Shown here: in pieces, positions 44,163-53,224 of the stretch
Numbering within the stretch: the first letter of the stretch is position 1
Layout of the letters: every line of letters starts with the position of its first letter
From: Streptomyces venezuelae
GTDB lineage: Bacteria; Actinomycetota; Actinomycetes; Streptomycetales; Streptomycetaceae
Length of the DNA: 64,000 nucleotides
Direction of reading: 5' to 3'
NCBI RefSeq assembly: GCF_008642335.1
Contig: NZ_CP029191.1
Span: 6,324,001-6,388,000, forward strand
Program-made: the position numbers and the translations under genes
The notes under the pieces: model-generated
What the model was told of the DNA's origin: nothing
Database searches by the model: none
What the model saw: the letters and a program-made list of their open reading frames with translations, nothing else

Positions 44163-45693
44163 GGGAGCCCTCCGCCTCTTCTTCGTTCCGTACCGCCGCG
44201 GTGCTGACGGCGAGTGCCATCACGGCGTCTTGAGTGGCCTCTTCGGCCGTGAGTTCACCGGCGATCCGGCCCTGTGCCATGACGAGGACCCGATCGCTCA
44301 TGCCGAGCACCTCGGGCAGGTCGCTGGAGATCATCAGGACCGCGTGCCCGGACGCCGTCAGTTCGTTGATGAGCTGGTAGATCTCGACCTTCGCGCCCAC
44401 GTCGATGCCGCGCGTCGGCTCGTCGAGGATGAGGACCCGGATGTCGGCGAGCAGCCACTTGCCGATGACGACCTTCTGCTGGTTGCCGCCGGACAGCGTG
44501 CGGACGTGCTGGCCGAGCCCGGCCATGCGCACCCCCAGTTGTTCGGCGATCCGCGCGGCCGCCCGCTCCTGCCCCTTGAGGTCCACGAGCCCGGCGCGCG
44601 TCGCCGAACGCAGCGTCACCAGGCCGAGGTTCTCCCGCACGGAGGCGTCGAGGACGAGCCCCTGCCCCTTGCGGTCCTCGGGGACCAGGCCGATGCCCGC
44701 GCCCATCGCCGCGTTCACGTCGTGCCGGGGCAGCCGCTCGCCGTCCACGTCGACGGAGCCGCCGTCGTACGGATCGGCGCCGAAGACCGCGCGCGCCACC
44801 TCGGTGCGGCCCGCGCCGACCAGGCCCGCGAGACCGACGACCTCGCCGGCCCGCACCTCGAAGCTGACGTCGTGGAAGACGCCGTCGCGGGTCAGTCCCT
44901 CGACGCGGAGCAGCGGCGGCCCGGTGGTGTCCGCGTCCGGGCGTTCGCGCGGATACTGCTGCTCGATGCTGCGGCCCACCATGAGGCGTACGAGCTCGTC
45001 CTCGTCGGTCGACGCGGGCACCTGGTCGACGCTGCGGCCGTCGCGCAGGACGGTGACGCGGTCGCCCAGCGCGGCGATCTCCTCCAGGTGGTGGGTGATG
45101 AAGACGATGCCGACGCCGTCAGCGCGCAGGGTGCGCACGATGGCGAAGAGCTTGTCGACCTCCTCGGAGGTGAGGACGGCGGTCGGCTCGTCCATGATGA
45201 GCACCCGCGCGTCCAGGCTCAGCGCCTTGGCGATCTCGACCATCTGCAGCCGGGCGATGCCCAGTTCGCGCACCGTGGCGCGCGGCGAGACGTCGACGCC
45301 GACCCGCTGGAGCAACTCGTCCGCGTCGGCCTCCATCTTCTTCCGGTCGACCAGGCCGAAGCGGCGCGGCTGCCGTCCCAGGAAGATGTTCTCGGCGACG
45401 GTCAGGTCGGGGACGAGGTTGAACTCCTGGTAGATCGTGGCGATGCCGAGCCGCTCGGCGTCCTGCGCGCCGTTGATGCGGACCTCGCGGCCCTCGGCGA
45501 AGATCCGTCCGCTGTCGGGGCGGTAGGCGCCGGAGAGCATCTTGATGAGGGTGCTCTTTCCCGCGCCGTTCTCGCCGAGCAGCACGTGCACCTCGCCGCG
45601 GCGCAGGTCGAAGTCGACGGAGTCGAGCGCGACGACGCCGGGGAACGTCTTGCGCATCGACTCGATGCGCAGCAACTCGTCCTGGTCGCTCAC
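44152..45693 (-). CDS. rbsA: Ribose-type ABC transporter ATP-binding protein
   Basis: The product is 513 residues with two nucleotide-binding domains. The first is complete: Walker A LLGENGAGKSTLIK, signature LGIARLQMVEIAKAL, Walker B RVLIMDEPTAVL, switch VFITHHLEEI. The second has the degenerate P-loop AGLVGAGRTEVARAVFG normal for this family, plus LSGGNQQKVVIGKWLL and ILDEPTRGIDVG. It energises sugar uptake with the fused RbsC-RbsB. The GTG at 45693 overlaps the lacI-type stop (GTGA). Confidence 0.95.
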   Translation of the reverse strand: MSDQDELLRIESMRKTFPGVVALDSVDFDLRRGEVHVLLGENGAGKSTLIKMLSGAYRPDSGRIFAEGREVRINGAQDAERLGIATIYQEFNLVPDLTVAENIFLGRQPRRFGLVDRKKMEADADELLQRVGVDVSPRATVRELGIARLQMVEIAKALSLDARVLIMDEPTAVLTSEEVDKLFAIVRTLRADGVGIVFITHHLEEIAALGDRVTVLRDGRSVDQVPASTDEDELVRLMVGRSIEQQYPRERPDADTTGPPLLRVEGLTRDGVFHDVSFEVRAGEVVGLAGLVGAGRTEVARAVFGADPYDGGSVDVDGERLPRHDVNAAMGAGIGLVPEDRKGQGLVLDASVRENLGLVTLRSATRAGLVDLKGQERAAARIAEQLGVRMAGLGQHVRTLSGGNQQKVVIGKWLLADIRVLILDEPTRGIDVGAKVEIYQLINELTASGHAVLMISSDLPEVLGMSDRVLVMAQGRIAGELTAEEATQDAVMALAVSTAAVRNEEEAEGSRGH

Positions 45694-46751
45694 GGGTTGC
45701 TCCTTCGTGCGGGGGTGGTCTCGCCGGGCGCGTCGCCGCGGCCGGACGGTGCCTCGCCGCAGGAACGGCGGACGACGAGACGGGCGGGCAGGGTCACGGA
45801 CCGCGGGCTCCTGCCCTCGATCCGGTCGATCAGCGCGTGCACGGCGGCGCGGCCGAGGTCGGCGGTCGGCTGGGCGATCGCGGTGACCGGCGGGTCGGTG
45901 TGCACGAACCACGGGATGTCGTCGAACGCGGCGAGCCCGATGTCGTCCGGAACGCGCAGGCCGTGGGCGCGCAGGGCGTCGAGGGCGCCGAGAGCCATCA
46001 GGTTGTCGGCGGCGAAGACGACCTCGGGCGGCTCGGGCAGGGCGAGGAAGCGCTCGGTGGCGCGGCGGCCGCTGTCCGCCTGGAAGTCGCCCTGTCCGAT
46101 GTAGGCGTCGGGCAGCGCGACGCCGTGCTCGCGCAGCGCTTCGCGGAAGGCCTCGACACGCTCGCTGCCGGTGGTCGTGGCGGCCGGGCCCGCGATGATG
46201 GCGAGCCTGCGGTGGCCGAGTCCGTGCAGGTGGGCGACGAGGTCACGGACGGCCTGCCGGCCGTCGGAGCGGACGACGGGGACGTCCACGCCCGGGATCC
46301 ACCGGTCCACGAAGACCATCGGGGTGCCGGCGCGCACGGCGTCGAGCATCAGCGGGGACCCGCCGTCGGTGGGGGAGACGAGCAGGCCGTCGATCCGCCG
46401 GTCGAGCAGGGTCCGTACGTGGTGGTCCTGCAGCTCGGGGCGTTCGTCGGCGTTGCCGATGATCACGCTGTAGCCGAGCGCGCGGGCGGCCTCCTCGACG
46501 GACCTGGCCAGCTCCGTGAAGTACGGGTTCAGGACGTCGCTGATGACCAGGCCGAGGGTGCGGGTCTGGTCGGTGCGCAGGGAGCGGGCGACGGCGTTGG
46601 GCCGGTAACCGAGCGCCTCGACGGCGGCCAGGACCCGGGTGCGGGACGCGGGGCTGACGGAGGGGTGCCCGTTCAGCACGCGCGACACGGTGGCGACGGA
46701 CACGCCGGCCTCGGCCGCGACGTCCTTGATGCCCACCGAACTCGGGGTCAT
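45690..46751 (-). CDS. LacI-family repressor of the ribose operon
   Basis: The product is 353 residues. The N-terminal helix-turn-helix is IKDVAAEAGVSVATVSRVLNGHPSVSP, followed by the hinge YRPNAVARSLRT and the sugar-binding core (GLVISDVLNPYF, FVDRWIPGVDVPVV, FAADNLMALGAL). First gene of the operon, coupled to rbsA by a GTGA overlap. Two operator-like sites lie 19-54 bases upstream of its start, so it most likely represses the whole operon including itself until ribose or a derivative binds. The C-terminal 25 residues are a low-complexity extension. Confidence 0.93.
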   Translation of the reverse strand: MTPSSVGIKDVAAEAGVSVATVSRVLNGHPSVSPASRTRVLAAVEALGYRPNAVARSLRTDQTRTLGLVISDVLNPYFTELARSVEEAARALGYSVIIGNADERPELQDHHVRTLLDRRIDGLLVSPTDGGSPLMLDAVRAGTPMVFVDRWIPGVDVPVVRSDGRQAVRDLVAHLHGLGHRRLAIIAGPAATTTGSERVEAFREALREHGVALPDAYIGQGDFQADSGRRATERFLALPEPPEVVFAADNLMALGALDALRAHGLRVPDDIGLAAFDDIPWFVHTDPPVTAIAQPTADLGRAAVHALIDRIEGRSPRSVTLPARLVVRRSCGEAPSGRGDAPGETTPARRSNP

Positions 46752-46769
46752 CGTCGGTCCACCTCCTTG

Positions 46770-46805
46770 TGGAATCGATTACACGGAGGATTGGAAACGA
46801 TTACA
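46770..46805. promoter_or_regulatory. Tandem LacI-type operators upstream of the ribose operon
   Basis: Two 14-bp sites (46770-46783 and 46792-46805) match the LacI-family pattern TGNAANCGNTTNCA on one strand or the other (TGGAATCGATTACA and TGGAAACGATTACA). Their centres are 22 bp apart, two turns of the helix, so two dimers would bind the same face. They lie just upstream of the repressor gene start. Confidence 0.85.
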
Positions 46806-46904
46806 CGGGGGCGTGACAAGGGGTGGACCGGGCGGAAAGTGCGAGTGAGACCTGATCGTGATGATCGACGGGAACGGGTCGGGAACGGTCGGGAACGTTC
46901 GGCC

Positions 46905-48218
46905 CTACTGGAACGGCACCGTCAGCCAGGGGCTGTCCGGGTCCGTGGTCAGGGCGCGGTGGGCCCGCAGCACGTCCGTGTACCAGGAGCCGAACGACTC
47001 CTCGTCGAAGTGCAGGCACCGGCCCAGGACGTAACCCGCCGAGAACCCCTCCCAGGAGGTGTACGTGGCACGGGCGGCCTCGGAGGCGCGCTCCAGAGCC
47101 TTGATCATTTCCGCGTGCGTGGCGTACCGCGCGCCCCTGCCCCAGCGCGCCATCTTCGAGGCGCGCCCGATGTCCCACGCCGCGACCGTGCCCACGTGCC
47201 CGTCGGGCGGCAGTAGTTCGTCGGCGCGGAACCGCGCCTCGTAACGGAGCACCTTGCCGACCAGACCGCGCAGGTGCGCCACGAACTGGTCGAGCTCAGG
47301 GTCCTCGCCGGGCCGGTGCGGCTCGCCGGGCCCGCCGGTCTCCACCACGCGATGCCGGAGCGCCGCCTCGACCCGGTCGCGCCACAGCTCGGCGTCGACC
47401 CGGGGGCCGTACCGCCGCGCCAGGGCCGTGCGGGCGTCCAGGACGAAGTCCCAGTACCAGGGGCTGACATCACGGGTGAGCAGCCGCTCCTGGAGGGACA
47501 GCCAGTCGTCGCGGTCGTGCACACCCCACCACTCCTCCAGGCGGCCGATCTCGTTGTGGTGGCCCGCGCCGTGCCAGTCGACGGTGTTCCAGGCGTCGCC
47601 GTTGGTGAAGCACAGGTGCGCCCCGCACGCCAGGCCGTGCAGGAGACGACTGCCTGCCTCGGGCGCGCCCGTGCGGCGGGTGTCGATGCGGTTCCCCAGG
47701 CCGTCGGCGCGGTGGTACTGGTCGTGCAGGTCCGACCAGACCTCGCGCTCGTCGTCGGTGGTCAGGAAGAACTGCTGGCACGGTGTCGCCGCGTTGACCA
47801 CGAGCAGGTCGACGTCGTCGGGGCAGCCGTGGGCGAGCGAGTCCAGCGTGACGTACTCGTAGACGACGGCGGGGTGCGGGCGGGGCAGCACTCCCGCCGT
47901 GTAGACCTGCGCGACCTTCCTGCCGTCCGGCAGGTCGACGGTGAGCAACTCGCTCTCGCTGTCCGTGCGTTCCGTGCGGCCCGCCTCCGTGACCGGCACC
48001 GGGCGGTACAGGCCCTCGACGGCTATCGCCCGCAGATAGCCGTACGCGTCGTCCTCCTGGCACAGCTCGTACAGGTGCTCCTCCAGGTCGGCGGGCGCCT
48101 GCCAGGGGCTGCCGTCCGCCGGGGCCGGGAAGTCGGGGAAGACCTCGTCGTGGAGTTCGGCCTCGATGTCGTACGCGCCACCGGGGGCGGCGTGCTCGTC
48201 GTGCAGGGGGTCGTGCAT
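46905..48218 (-). CDS. DUF1266 family protein
   Basis: The product is 437 residues, soluble and acidic. The C-terminal 230 residues match DUF1266: EEWWGVHDRDDWLSLQERLL, VAAWDIGRASKMARWGRGARY, TSWEGFSAGYVLGRCLHFD and ending SPWLTVPF. The N-terminal 200 residues are a separate beta-rich part (LTVDLPDGRKVAQVYTAG, DLLVVNAATPCQQFFL) similar in style to SseB-like domains. DUF1266 proteins occur near toxin and conflict loci in many bacteria, but no activity is known. ATG at 48218. Monocistronic; the operon with the P450 upstream is possible (48 bases apart). Confidence 0.82.
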   Translation of the reverse strand: MHDPLHDEHAAPGGAYDIEAELHDEVFPDFPAPADGSPWQAPADLEEHLYELCQEDDAYGYLRAIAVEGLYRPVPVTEAGRTERTDSESELLTVDLPDGRKVAQVYTAGVLPRPHPAVVYEYVTLDSLAHGCPDDVDLLVVNAATPCQQFFLTTDDEREVWSDLHDQYHRADGLGNRIDTRRTGAPEAGSRLLHGLACGAHLCFTNGDAWNTVDWHGAGHHNEIGRLEEWWGVHDRDDWLSLQERLLTRDVSPWYWDFVLDARTALARRYGPRVDAELWRDRVEAALRHRVVETGGPGEPHRPGEDPELDQFVAHLRGLVGKVLRYEARFRADELLPPDGHVGTVAAWDIGRASKMARWGRGARYATHAEMIKALERASEAARATYTSWEGFSAGYVLGRCLHFDEESFGSWYTDVLRAHRALTTDPDSPWLTVPFQ

Positions 48219-48266
48219 GGTGTGTCTCTCCGCTCGGGCGCTGCGAGGTTCTCGCGATCTTGCACC

Positions 48267-49574
48267 CTACGCGGGCGCCTCGACCCGTACCGACTTCAGG
48301 CCGTTGATGAAGTGCGAGACCAGACGGCGCGGCGGGGCGGCGAGGCGCAGGACGGGCAGGGCGCGGGCCACCTCCTCGTGGAACACGCGCAGTTGCAGCC
48401 GGGCGAAGTGTGCGCCGAGGCAGACGTGCGGTCCTTCGCCGAACGCCACGTGGGGGTTGGGCGAGCGGGACAGGTCGAGGCGGTGCGGGTCGGTGAAGAC
48501 GCGCTCGTCGTGGTGGGCGGACGCGTGGAACACGACGACCTTGTCCCCGGCCGCGATGCGCGTCCCCGCAAGCTCGGTGTCGCGGGCCGCGGTGCGCCGG
48601 AAGCTGAGCACCGGCGGGTGGCGGCGCAGGAGTTCGTCGACGGCGGCCCTCACGCCGACCGCCCCGGTCCGCAGCCGCTCGTACTCGCCGGGGCTCTCCG
48701 CGAGCGCGACCAGGCCGCCGGGCGCGGCGCTGCGCACGGTGTCGTTGCCCGCGACGGTGAGGAGGAAGAAGAACATCTCCAGTTCGGGGACGGTGAGTTC
48801 GGGGTCGTGGGCAAGAGTCGTGAGGACGTCGTCGGCGGGGTGGTCGCGTTTGTGCGCGGCCAGCGCGCGGGCGTACGCGAACATGTCGGCCAGCATCGCG
48901 GGCGAGCGCGGGTCGACCGGCTCGCCGTCGGGGCCGAGCACGGGTGGCGGTGCCTCGTCCGGGTCCTGGTAGCCGATGACGCGCTGCGTCCAGTGCAGGA
49001 GCAGACCGCGGTCGGCGGGCGGGATGCCGAGCAGGTCGGCGAGGTTGAGCAGGGCGTAGTCGTCGGTGACGGCGGTGACGACGTCGAAGGTGCCGTCGCC
49101 GGCGCGTGCCTGCTCCACGGCGGCGGCGATGAGCGTACGGGCCCGCTCGCGCACCCGGGCCTCGAAGCGCTCGACGAGGCGGGGGGTGAAGGCGCGGCTG
49201 ACCAGCCTGCGCAGCCGCCCGTGGTCGCCGGCCCCCGCGACGGGGGCGGTGGCGGTCGCCGTCGCGGGGTCCTGGTTGAGCATCATGCGCCGGATGAACG
49301 GCAGATCGTCCGGGGCGGGGTCGCGGATCTGGGTGGCGCCGAGGTACGAGGAGTACGTCGCCGCGTCCTTGAGGACACGCACGACATCGGCGTGCCGGGT
49401 GACCGCCCAGAACCCGGGCCCCGCGGGCCAGCCGAGCACGGAGGGCTCGTGCTGCCGGGCGACGGGGTGGTGGTCGCGGAGGATGCGGTAGCGGTCGTGG
49501 GGGACGCCTGAGGCGTAGAGGCGGGGGTCGAAGACGTCGGGGACGGCGGGGTCGTCCGGGGCGCTGGGGGTCAC
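48267..49574 (-). CDS. Cytochrome P450 (CYP107/105-like soluble enzyme)
   Basis: The product is 435 residues. The I-helix is LLTVAGNDTVRSA, with Asn-Asp-Thr in place of the more common Glu/Asp-Thr-Thr. The K-helix is ELLRRHPPV and the heme loop is VAFGEGPHVCLGAHFAR. The FNQDPA-type B'-C region (MMLNQDPATA and HGRLRRLVSRAFTPR) is that of type I bacterial P450s. It should accept electrons from a ferredoxin, not encoded nearby. GTG at 49574 overlaps the hydrolase stop (GTGA), so the two enzymes are translated together and may act on one substrate. The substrate is unknown. Confidence 0.9.
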   Translation of the reverse strand: MTPSAPDDPAVPDVFDPRLYASGVPHDRYRILRDHHPVARQHEPSVLGWPAGPGFWAVTRHADVVRVLKDAATYSSYLGATQIRDPAPDDLPFIRRMMLNQDPATATATAPVAGAGDHGRLRRLVSRAFTPRLVERFEARVRERARTLIAAAVEQARAGDGTFDVVTAVTDDYALLNLADLLGIPPADRGLLLHWTQRVIGYQDPDEAPPPVLGPDGEPVDPRSPAMLADMFAYARALAAHKRDHPADDVLTTLAHDPELTVPELEMFFFLLTVAGNDTVRSAAPGGLVALAESPGEYERLRTGAVGVRAAVDELLRRHPPVLSFRRTAARDTELAGTRIAAGDKVVVFHASAHHDERVFTDPHRLDLSRSPNPHVAFGEGPHVCLGAHFARLQLRVFHEEVARALPVLRLAAPPRRLVSHFINGLKSVRVEAPA

Positions 49575-50410
49575 GCGACGCCGCCGTCCCCCTCCGTGAG
49601 GTCGTCCTCGCCGGTGAACCCCTCCACGCCCTCGCTCACCTCGCCCTCCGCGCGCAGGAAGTCCTCGACCGTGCGGAGCAGTTCGAGAGGCACCTCGTCC
49701 ATCGCGTAGTGCCCGGCCCCCGGCAGCTCCGCCAGCTCGCCCTGCGGGTACGAGCGCAGCCAGGTGCGGCGCATCAGGTCCGCGGAGAGCGCGGGGTCGA
49801 GCGCCCCGGTGACCGCGAGCGCCGCCACGGGCGAGCCCTCGACCTCGGTGTGGAAGTCGTCGCCCGCCCAGGAGTCCAGCCAGGCGCGGAACGCCTTCGC
49901 GTCGCTGACGGCGAGCGAGCGGCGCACCATCCGGTCGAGCCAGGCCCGGGGACGTACGCCACCCGTGGTGATGTCGATGATGGTGCGGCGGCTCTCCGGG
50001 GTCTGCGCGGCCGAGGCGAACAAATCCCACTGTTCGGGCGGCAGTTGCAGCCCGGACGCGGGCACGGGCGACACGCCGACCAGACGGCGCACCCGATGCG
50101 GTGCCACGGCCAGGACGCGCTGGGCGACGCTGCCGCCCATGGAGTGCCCGATCAGCGAGAACCGCTCCCAGCCGAGGTGGTCCGCCAGGTCGAGGACATC
50201 GGCGGCGCCCTCGCCCGTGGTGTACGCGCCGGCCGTGTCCTTGGCCTCGCCGTACCCGCGCAGGTCCACCACCGCGTATGTGAACGCGTCGGTGTCGAGG
50301 TCCGCGAGCACCGGCCCGTACGCCGACCGGTCCGCGAACCAGCCGTGGACCGCGATCACCTGGTGCGGTCCTTCGCCGAGCAGGGTGTGGGGCAGCAGAA
50401 ACGAGTTCAC
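49571..50410 (-). CDS. Alpha/beta-hydrolase coupled to the P450
   Basis: The product is 279 residues. It shows VIAVHGWFADRSAYGP, VVDLRGYGEA, the nucleophile elbow LIGHSMGGSVAQR, an acid in AVTGALDPALS, and the His in LPGAGHYAMDE. These are the full catalytic set of an esterase/lipase-like hydrolase. GTG at 50410 is favoured: GGAG sits seven bases upstream and the upstream in-frame sequence is a His/Pro/Arg-rich non-family stretch. It is the first gene of a two-gene unit with the P450, divergent from the GAP1-like operon across 211 bases. Confidence 0.85.
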   Translation of the reverse strand: MNSFLLPHTLLGEGPHQVIAVHGWFADRSAYGPVLADLDTDAFTYAVVDLRGYGEAKDTAGAYTTGEGAADVLDLADHLGWERFSLIGHSMGGSVAQRVLAVAPHRVRRLVGVSPVPASGLQLPPEQWDLFASAAQTPESRRTIIDITTGGVRPRAWLDRMVRRSLAVSDAKAFRAWLDSWAGDDFHTEVEGSPVAALAVTGALDPALSADLMRRTWLRSYPQGELAELPGAGHYAMDEVPLELLRTVEDFLRAEGEVSEGVEGFTGEDDLTEGDGGVA

Positions 50411-50621
50411 AGCGGCTCCGATCGCCGACGGGGTCCGGGGCGGCACCGGGCGGTGCGGGACGTGACCACGGTGTCCCGGGCCGCGGTGTCGCGCAAGGGT
50501 GCGCGCGTCGTCCGTTCCCGTGTTCGAGCAGGGGCGAGGGGTGCGTCGGGCGTGTTGCCGGGGCGGGGGTGAACTTGGCGGACGGCCTGCGGTGCGGTGC
50601 CGCGGTTGGTCAGAATGTGGC
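50411..50621. promoter_or_regulatory. Divergent spacer between the hydrolase-P450 unit and the GAP1-like operon
   Basis: The region is 211 bases, GC-rich throughout, with no gene. It must hold promoters in both directions. I see no clear consensus promoter or palindrome by eye. Confidence 0.4.
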
Positions 50622-53177
50622 ATGGCCATCCGTCGCCTCAGCTACCGGCTCGGCAAGGAGCCGGACACCGGAGCCGTCAGTCTCTTCCCGCCGGACCCGG
50701 ACAACCCACAACTGTGCCCGCACGAAGGTCAGTTGCGAGGCGCCGTCGCGCGTGTCATGGGTGCGCCTCCCCCCTCCGGGGAGGCGGGGTCCGAGCTGAG
50801 CTACAGCCTGCTCCCGGACGGCGGCCGCCTCCTGTGCGCGGCGCTCCCGGGGCAGCGGGTGGAGGCGCTGCACCTGAGCGCGGACACGCCCGGCCCGGGG
50901 CCCGTCTGGCCCATCGACACGTGGCGCTCCGAGTCGTGGGCGGGGGAGCGGACCGAGTCCGAGTCGCTGTCCCTGGGCTCCGGCTTCGTCGAGTCCGAAC
51001 TCCCCGTGCCGGAGGCCCACTTCGACCGCGAGCTCCTCGTCACGTTCGCGCGGGAGCGCGCCGACCGTGTCGCGCCCTTCCTCGCCGACGTGCGCCGGCT
51101 CTTCGAGGACCCGGCGGGGCGGCAGATCGTCCTCGTCGAGGACGACTCCGAGACCGTGGCCCGGTGGATCGCCCTCGCCTGCGCCTCGCTTCCCGAGGCG
51201 TACGTCTCCGCGCTGACGTTCACCACCTGGACCGCCGACCCGCGCCGGGCCCCGCAGCGCATCATCGGCATCGGACCGGACGCGGAGTTCGACCGGTCGG
51301 ACGACGCGGTGGTGGAGTACCTGTACCGCGTCCACGACGGTACGGGGGTCGGCCCGGAAAGCCCACCCACCGAGCCGGACGCGTGGGCCCGCCTGACAGC
51401 CGAACGCTGGCTCACCGGAAACCCACCGCGCCCCCCGCGCGGGGCGGTGACGGGGCCCGAGGGCCCCTTCGCCCTCATCCCGCTGGTCGCGGGGGTGTTG
51501 GGGGAGTCCGTGCGTCCTCATGACGGCGTACGTACTCGGAGTGTCGAGGACGCCGAAGGTGCCGGGCGTACTGCGGGCGACGCGACTCCTGATGGTGACG
51601 GACGCGCTGAGGGTCCCGACGGCCCCGAACCCGCCGCGAACGCCGCGAACGCCGAAAACGCCGAAAACGCCGACTTCGCCACGAACGCCGCATTCGCGGG
51701 ACTCCGTGGCGACACCCTGCGCGCCGTCCTCGAAGCCTTCACGCACTCCGTGGCCAGGGGCGAGGCCGACGACCGTACCCTTGCGGAGCTCGACCGGCTC
51801 TGCCGGGGGCTCGACGGGGATCAGGCCCTCGCGGCGCGGCCGCTCGCACTCGCCCTCGTCAGGCACCGGCTCGACGCGTGCCGAGGGAGCGGTGCCCTTC
51901 CCGATCTGGCCGCCTTCGAAGGGCTGCCGCTCGGGCAGGAGGCCTGGCGGAAGCTGCGCGAGGAGTACGGCGACCGCGCCGACGACGCCCTGCGCGCCCG
52001 GCTCCGCGACCCCGTCAGCACCTGGACGGAGCCACTGCGCCTCGCCCTCGCCGTGGGTGCCGACGGCGGGCCGGGGCTCGACAAGGCCATGGAACGCCTC
52101 GCGGACGCCCTGCTGCACCCGGAGCGGCGCGACTGCGCGCAGGCCGTCCAGGTGCTGGCCGAGCTCGACCACACCCCCCTCACCCGCCGCGTGCTCCGGC
52201 TCCTCATCGCGAACTTCACCGAGCGCAAACTGGACCGCCTGCGCGCCCTCGCCGACTCGCCCCAGGGCGACTGGCTGCGACGCAACATCGACGACGCGCC
52301 GCTCACCGTCCGCCTCGCCGCGGCCGCCGCGTACTGGCACGGCCCGCCGGACCGGCTGCGGGGCGTCGAACTCTTCGAGCGGCTCACCGAATTCCTCCCC
52401 GCCCGAGGGATCGAGGACGTCAGGACGCTCAACCTGCTGTGGCGCCTGGTGTGGCGCAACGACCCGCCCGACCGCGCCGAACAGCCCCGCGTGGCCCGCC
52501 TCTGCACCCCGCGCCTGATCATCGAGGCGGACCTCGGCCGCCGCGTCATGGGATGGCTCAAGGAGCCCGACCGCTGCGACCGCGAACTCGTCGACTTCGC
52601 ACGGGCGATGTGCGAGGACTCCAAGCTCGGCGCCCAGGACCGGGACACCGCGGAACTCCTCGTCATCGCCCAGGACCTCGCCGACGGGCGGCTGGCCGTC
52701 GGCAAGCTCTCCGTCGACCGGCTCAGGGAACTGAAACGCAAGGTGTCGCCGCTCGGCATGGTCCTGCGCAAGGGCGTAGAGGAACGAGTGGGCCGTGCCC
52801 TCGCCGGGGCCAACCCGCTCGACGTGTGCGAGGCCCACGGCCTGGACATCCTCGTCGCCGCGGGCCCGGACCTCCTCGGCGCCTACCGCGCCCACCTCCT
52901 GGCGGAGCCGACGCGCGACCGTCTGGAGCGTGAGCTGCCCAACTGCCCCGCCGAGCTGGCCGCCTACTACCACGTGTGGCGGCCCCGCCGACGGCACGGC
53001 GTCTGCGCCGGCTGGCGTGACGTCGCCGCCGAACTCCTCGACCAGGTCCTCGCACCCGTCCTCGCCCATCTGGACGACCACCGCCTCGGCCAGGTCGCCA
53101 CCGTCCTCCAGCGGGAGGGCCAGGACGTACAGGAATGGACGGCGTGGCGGCACCGGGTCGCCCAGGAGCAGAGCTGA
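50622..53177 (+). CDS. GTPase-associated protein 1 (GAP1)-related protein
   Basis: The product is 851 residues, soluble. The N-terminal 120 residues have the GAP1-N-like pattern ending WPIDTWRSESW. Residues 130-235 resemble the GAP1-M domain: FDRELLVTFARERADRVAPFLADVR, GRQIVLVEDDSETVARWIALACASLP, VSALTFTTWTADPRRAPQRIIGIG. A low-complexity, Asn/Ala/Glu-rich linker follows (about 300-355, encoded by short tandem repeats near 51640-51690), then a long all-helical repeat region. GAP1 proteins are predicted adaptors of NTP-dependent conflict systems. First gene of an operon with vWA, PP2C and kinase genes. ATG at 50622 lacks a clear ribosome site. Confidence 0.72.
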   Translation: MAIRRLSYRLGKEPDTGAVSLFPPDPDNPQLCPHEGQLRGAVARVMGAPPPSGEAGSELSYSLLPDGGRLLCAALPGQRVEALHLSADTPGPGPVWPIDTWRSESWAGERTESESLSLGSGFVESELPVPEAHFDRELLVTFARERADRVAPFLADVRRLFEDPAGRQIVLVEDDSETVARWIALACASLPEAYVSALTFTTWTADPRRAPQRIIGIGPDAEFDRSDDAVVEYLYRVHDGTGVGPESPPTEPDAWARLTAERWLTGNPPRPPRGAVTGPEGPFALIPLVAGVLGESVRPHDGVRTRSVEDAEGAGRTAGDATPDGDGRAEGPDGPEPAANAANAENAENADFATNAAFAGLRGDTLRAVLEAFTHSVARGEADDRTLAELDRLCRGLDGDQALAARPLALALVRHRLDACRGSGALPDLAAFEGLPLGQEAWRKLREEYGDRADDALRARLRDPVSTWTEPLRLALAVGADGGPGLDKAMERLADALLHPERRDCAQAVQVLAELDHTPLTRRVLRLLIANFTERKLDRLRALADSPQGDWLRRNIDDAPLTVRLAAAAAYWHGPPDRLRGVELFERLTEFLPARGIEDVRTLNLLWRLVWRNDPPDRAEQPRVARLCTPRLIIEADLGRRVMGWLKEPDRCDRELVDFARAMCEDSKLGAQDRDTAELLVIAQDLADGRLAVGKLSVDRLRELKRKVSPLGMVLRKGVEERVGRALAGANPLDVCEAHGLDILVAAGPDLLGAYRAHLLAEPTRDRLERELPNCPAELAAYYHVWRPRRRHGVCAGWRDVAAELLDQVLAPVLAHLDDHRLGQVATVLQREGQDVQEWTAWRHRVAQEQS

Positions 53178-53224
53178 CCGATGACCAAGAGCACTTCCCC
53201 GCGCATTCCCACGAAAGGACCAGC

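Noticed and set aside
43516..46104. Plus-strand frame of about 860 codons opposite the ribose transporter genes
   Set aside because: Antisense shadow of rbsCB, rbsA and the lacI-type gene.
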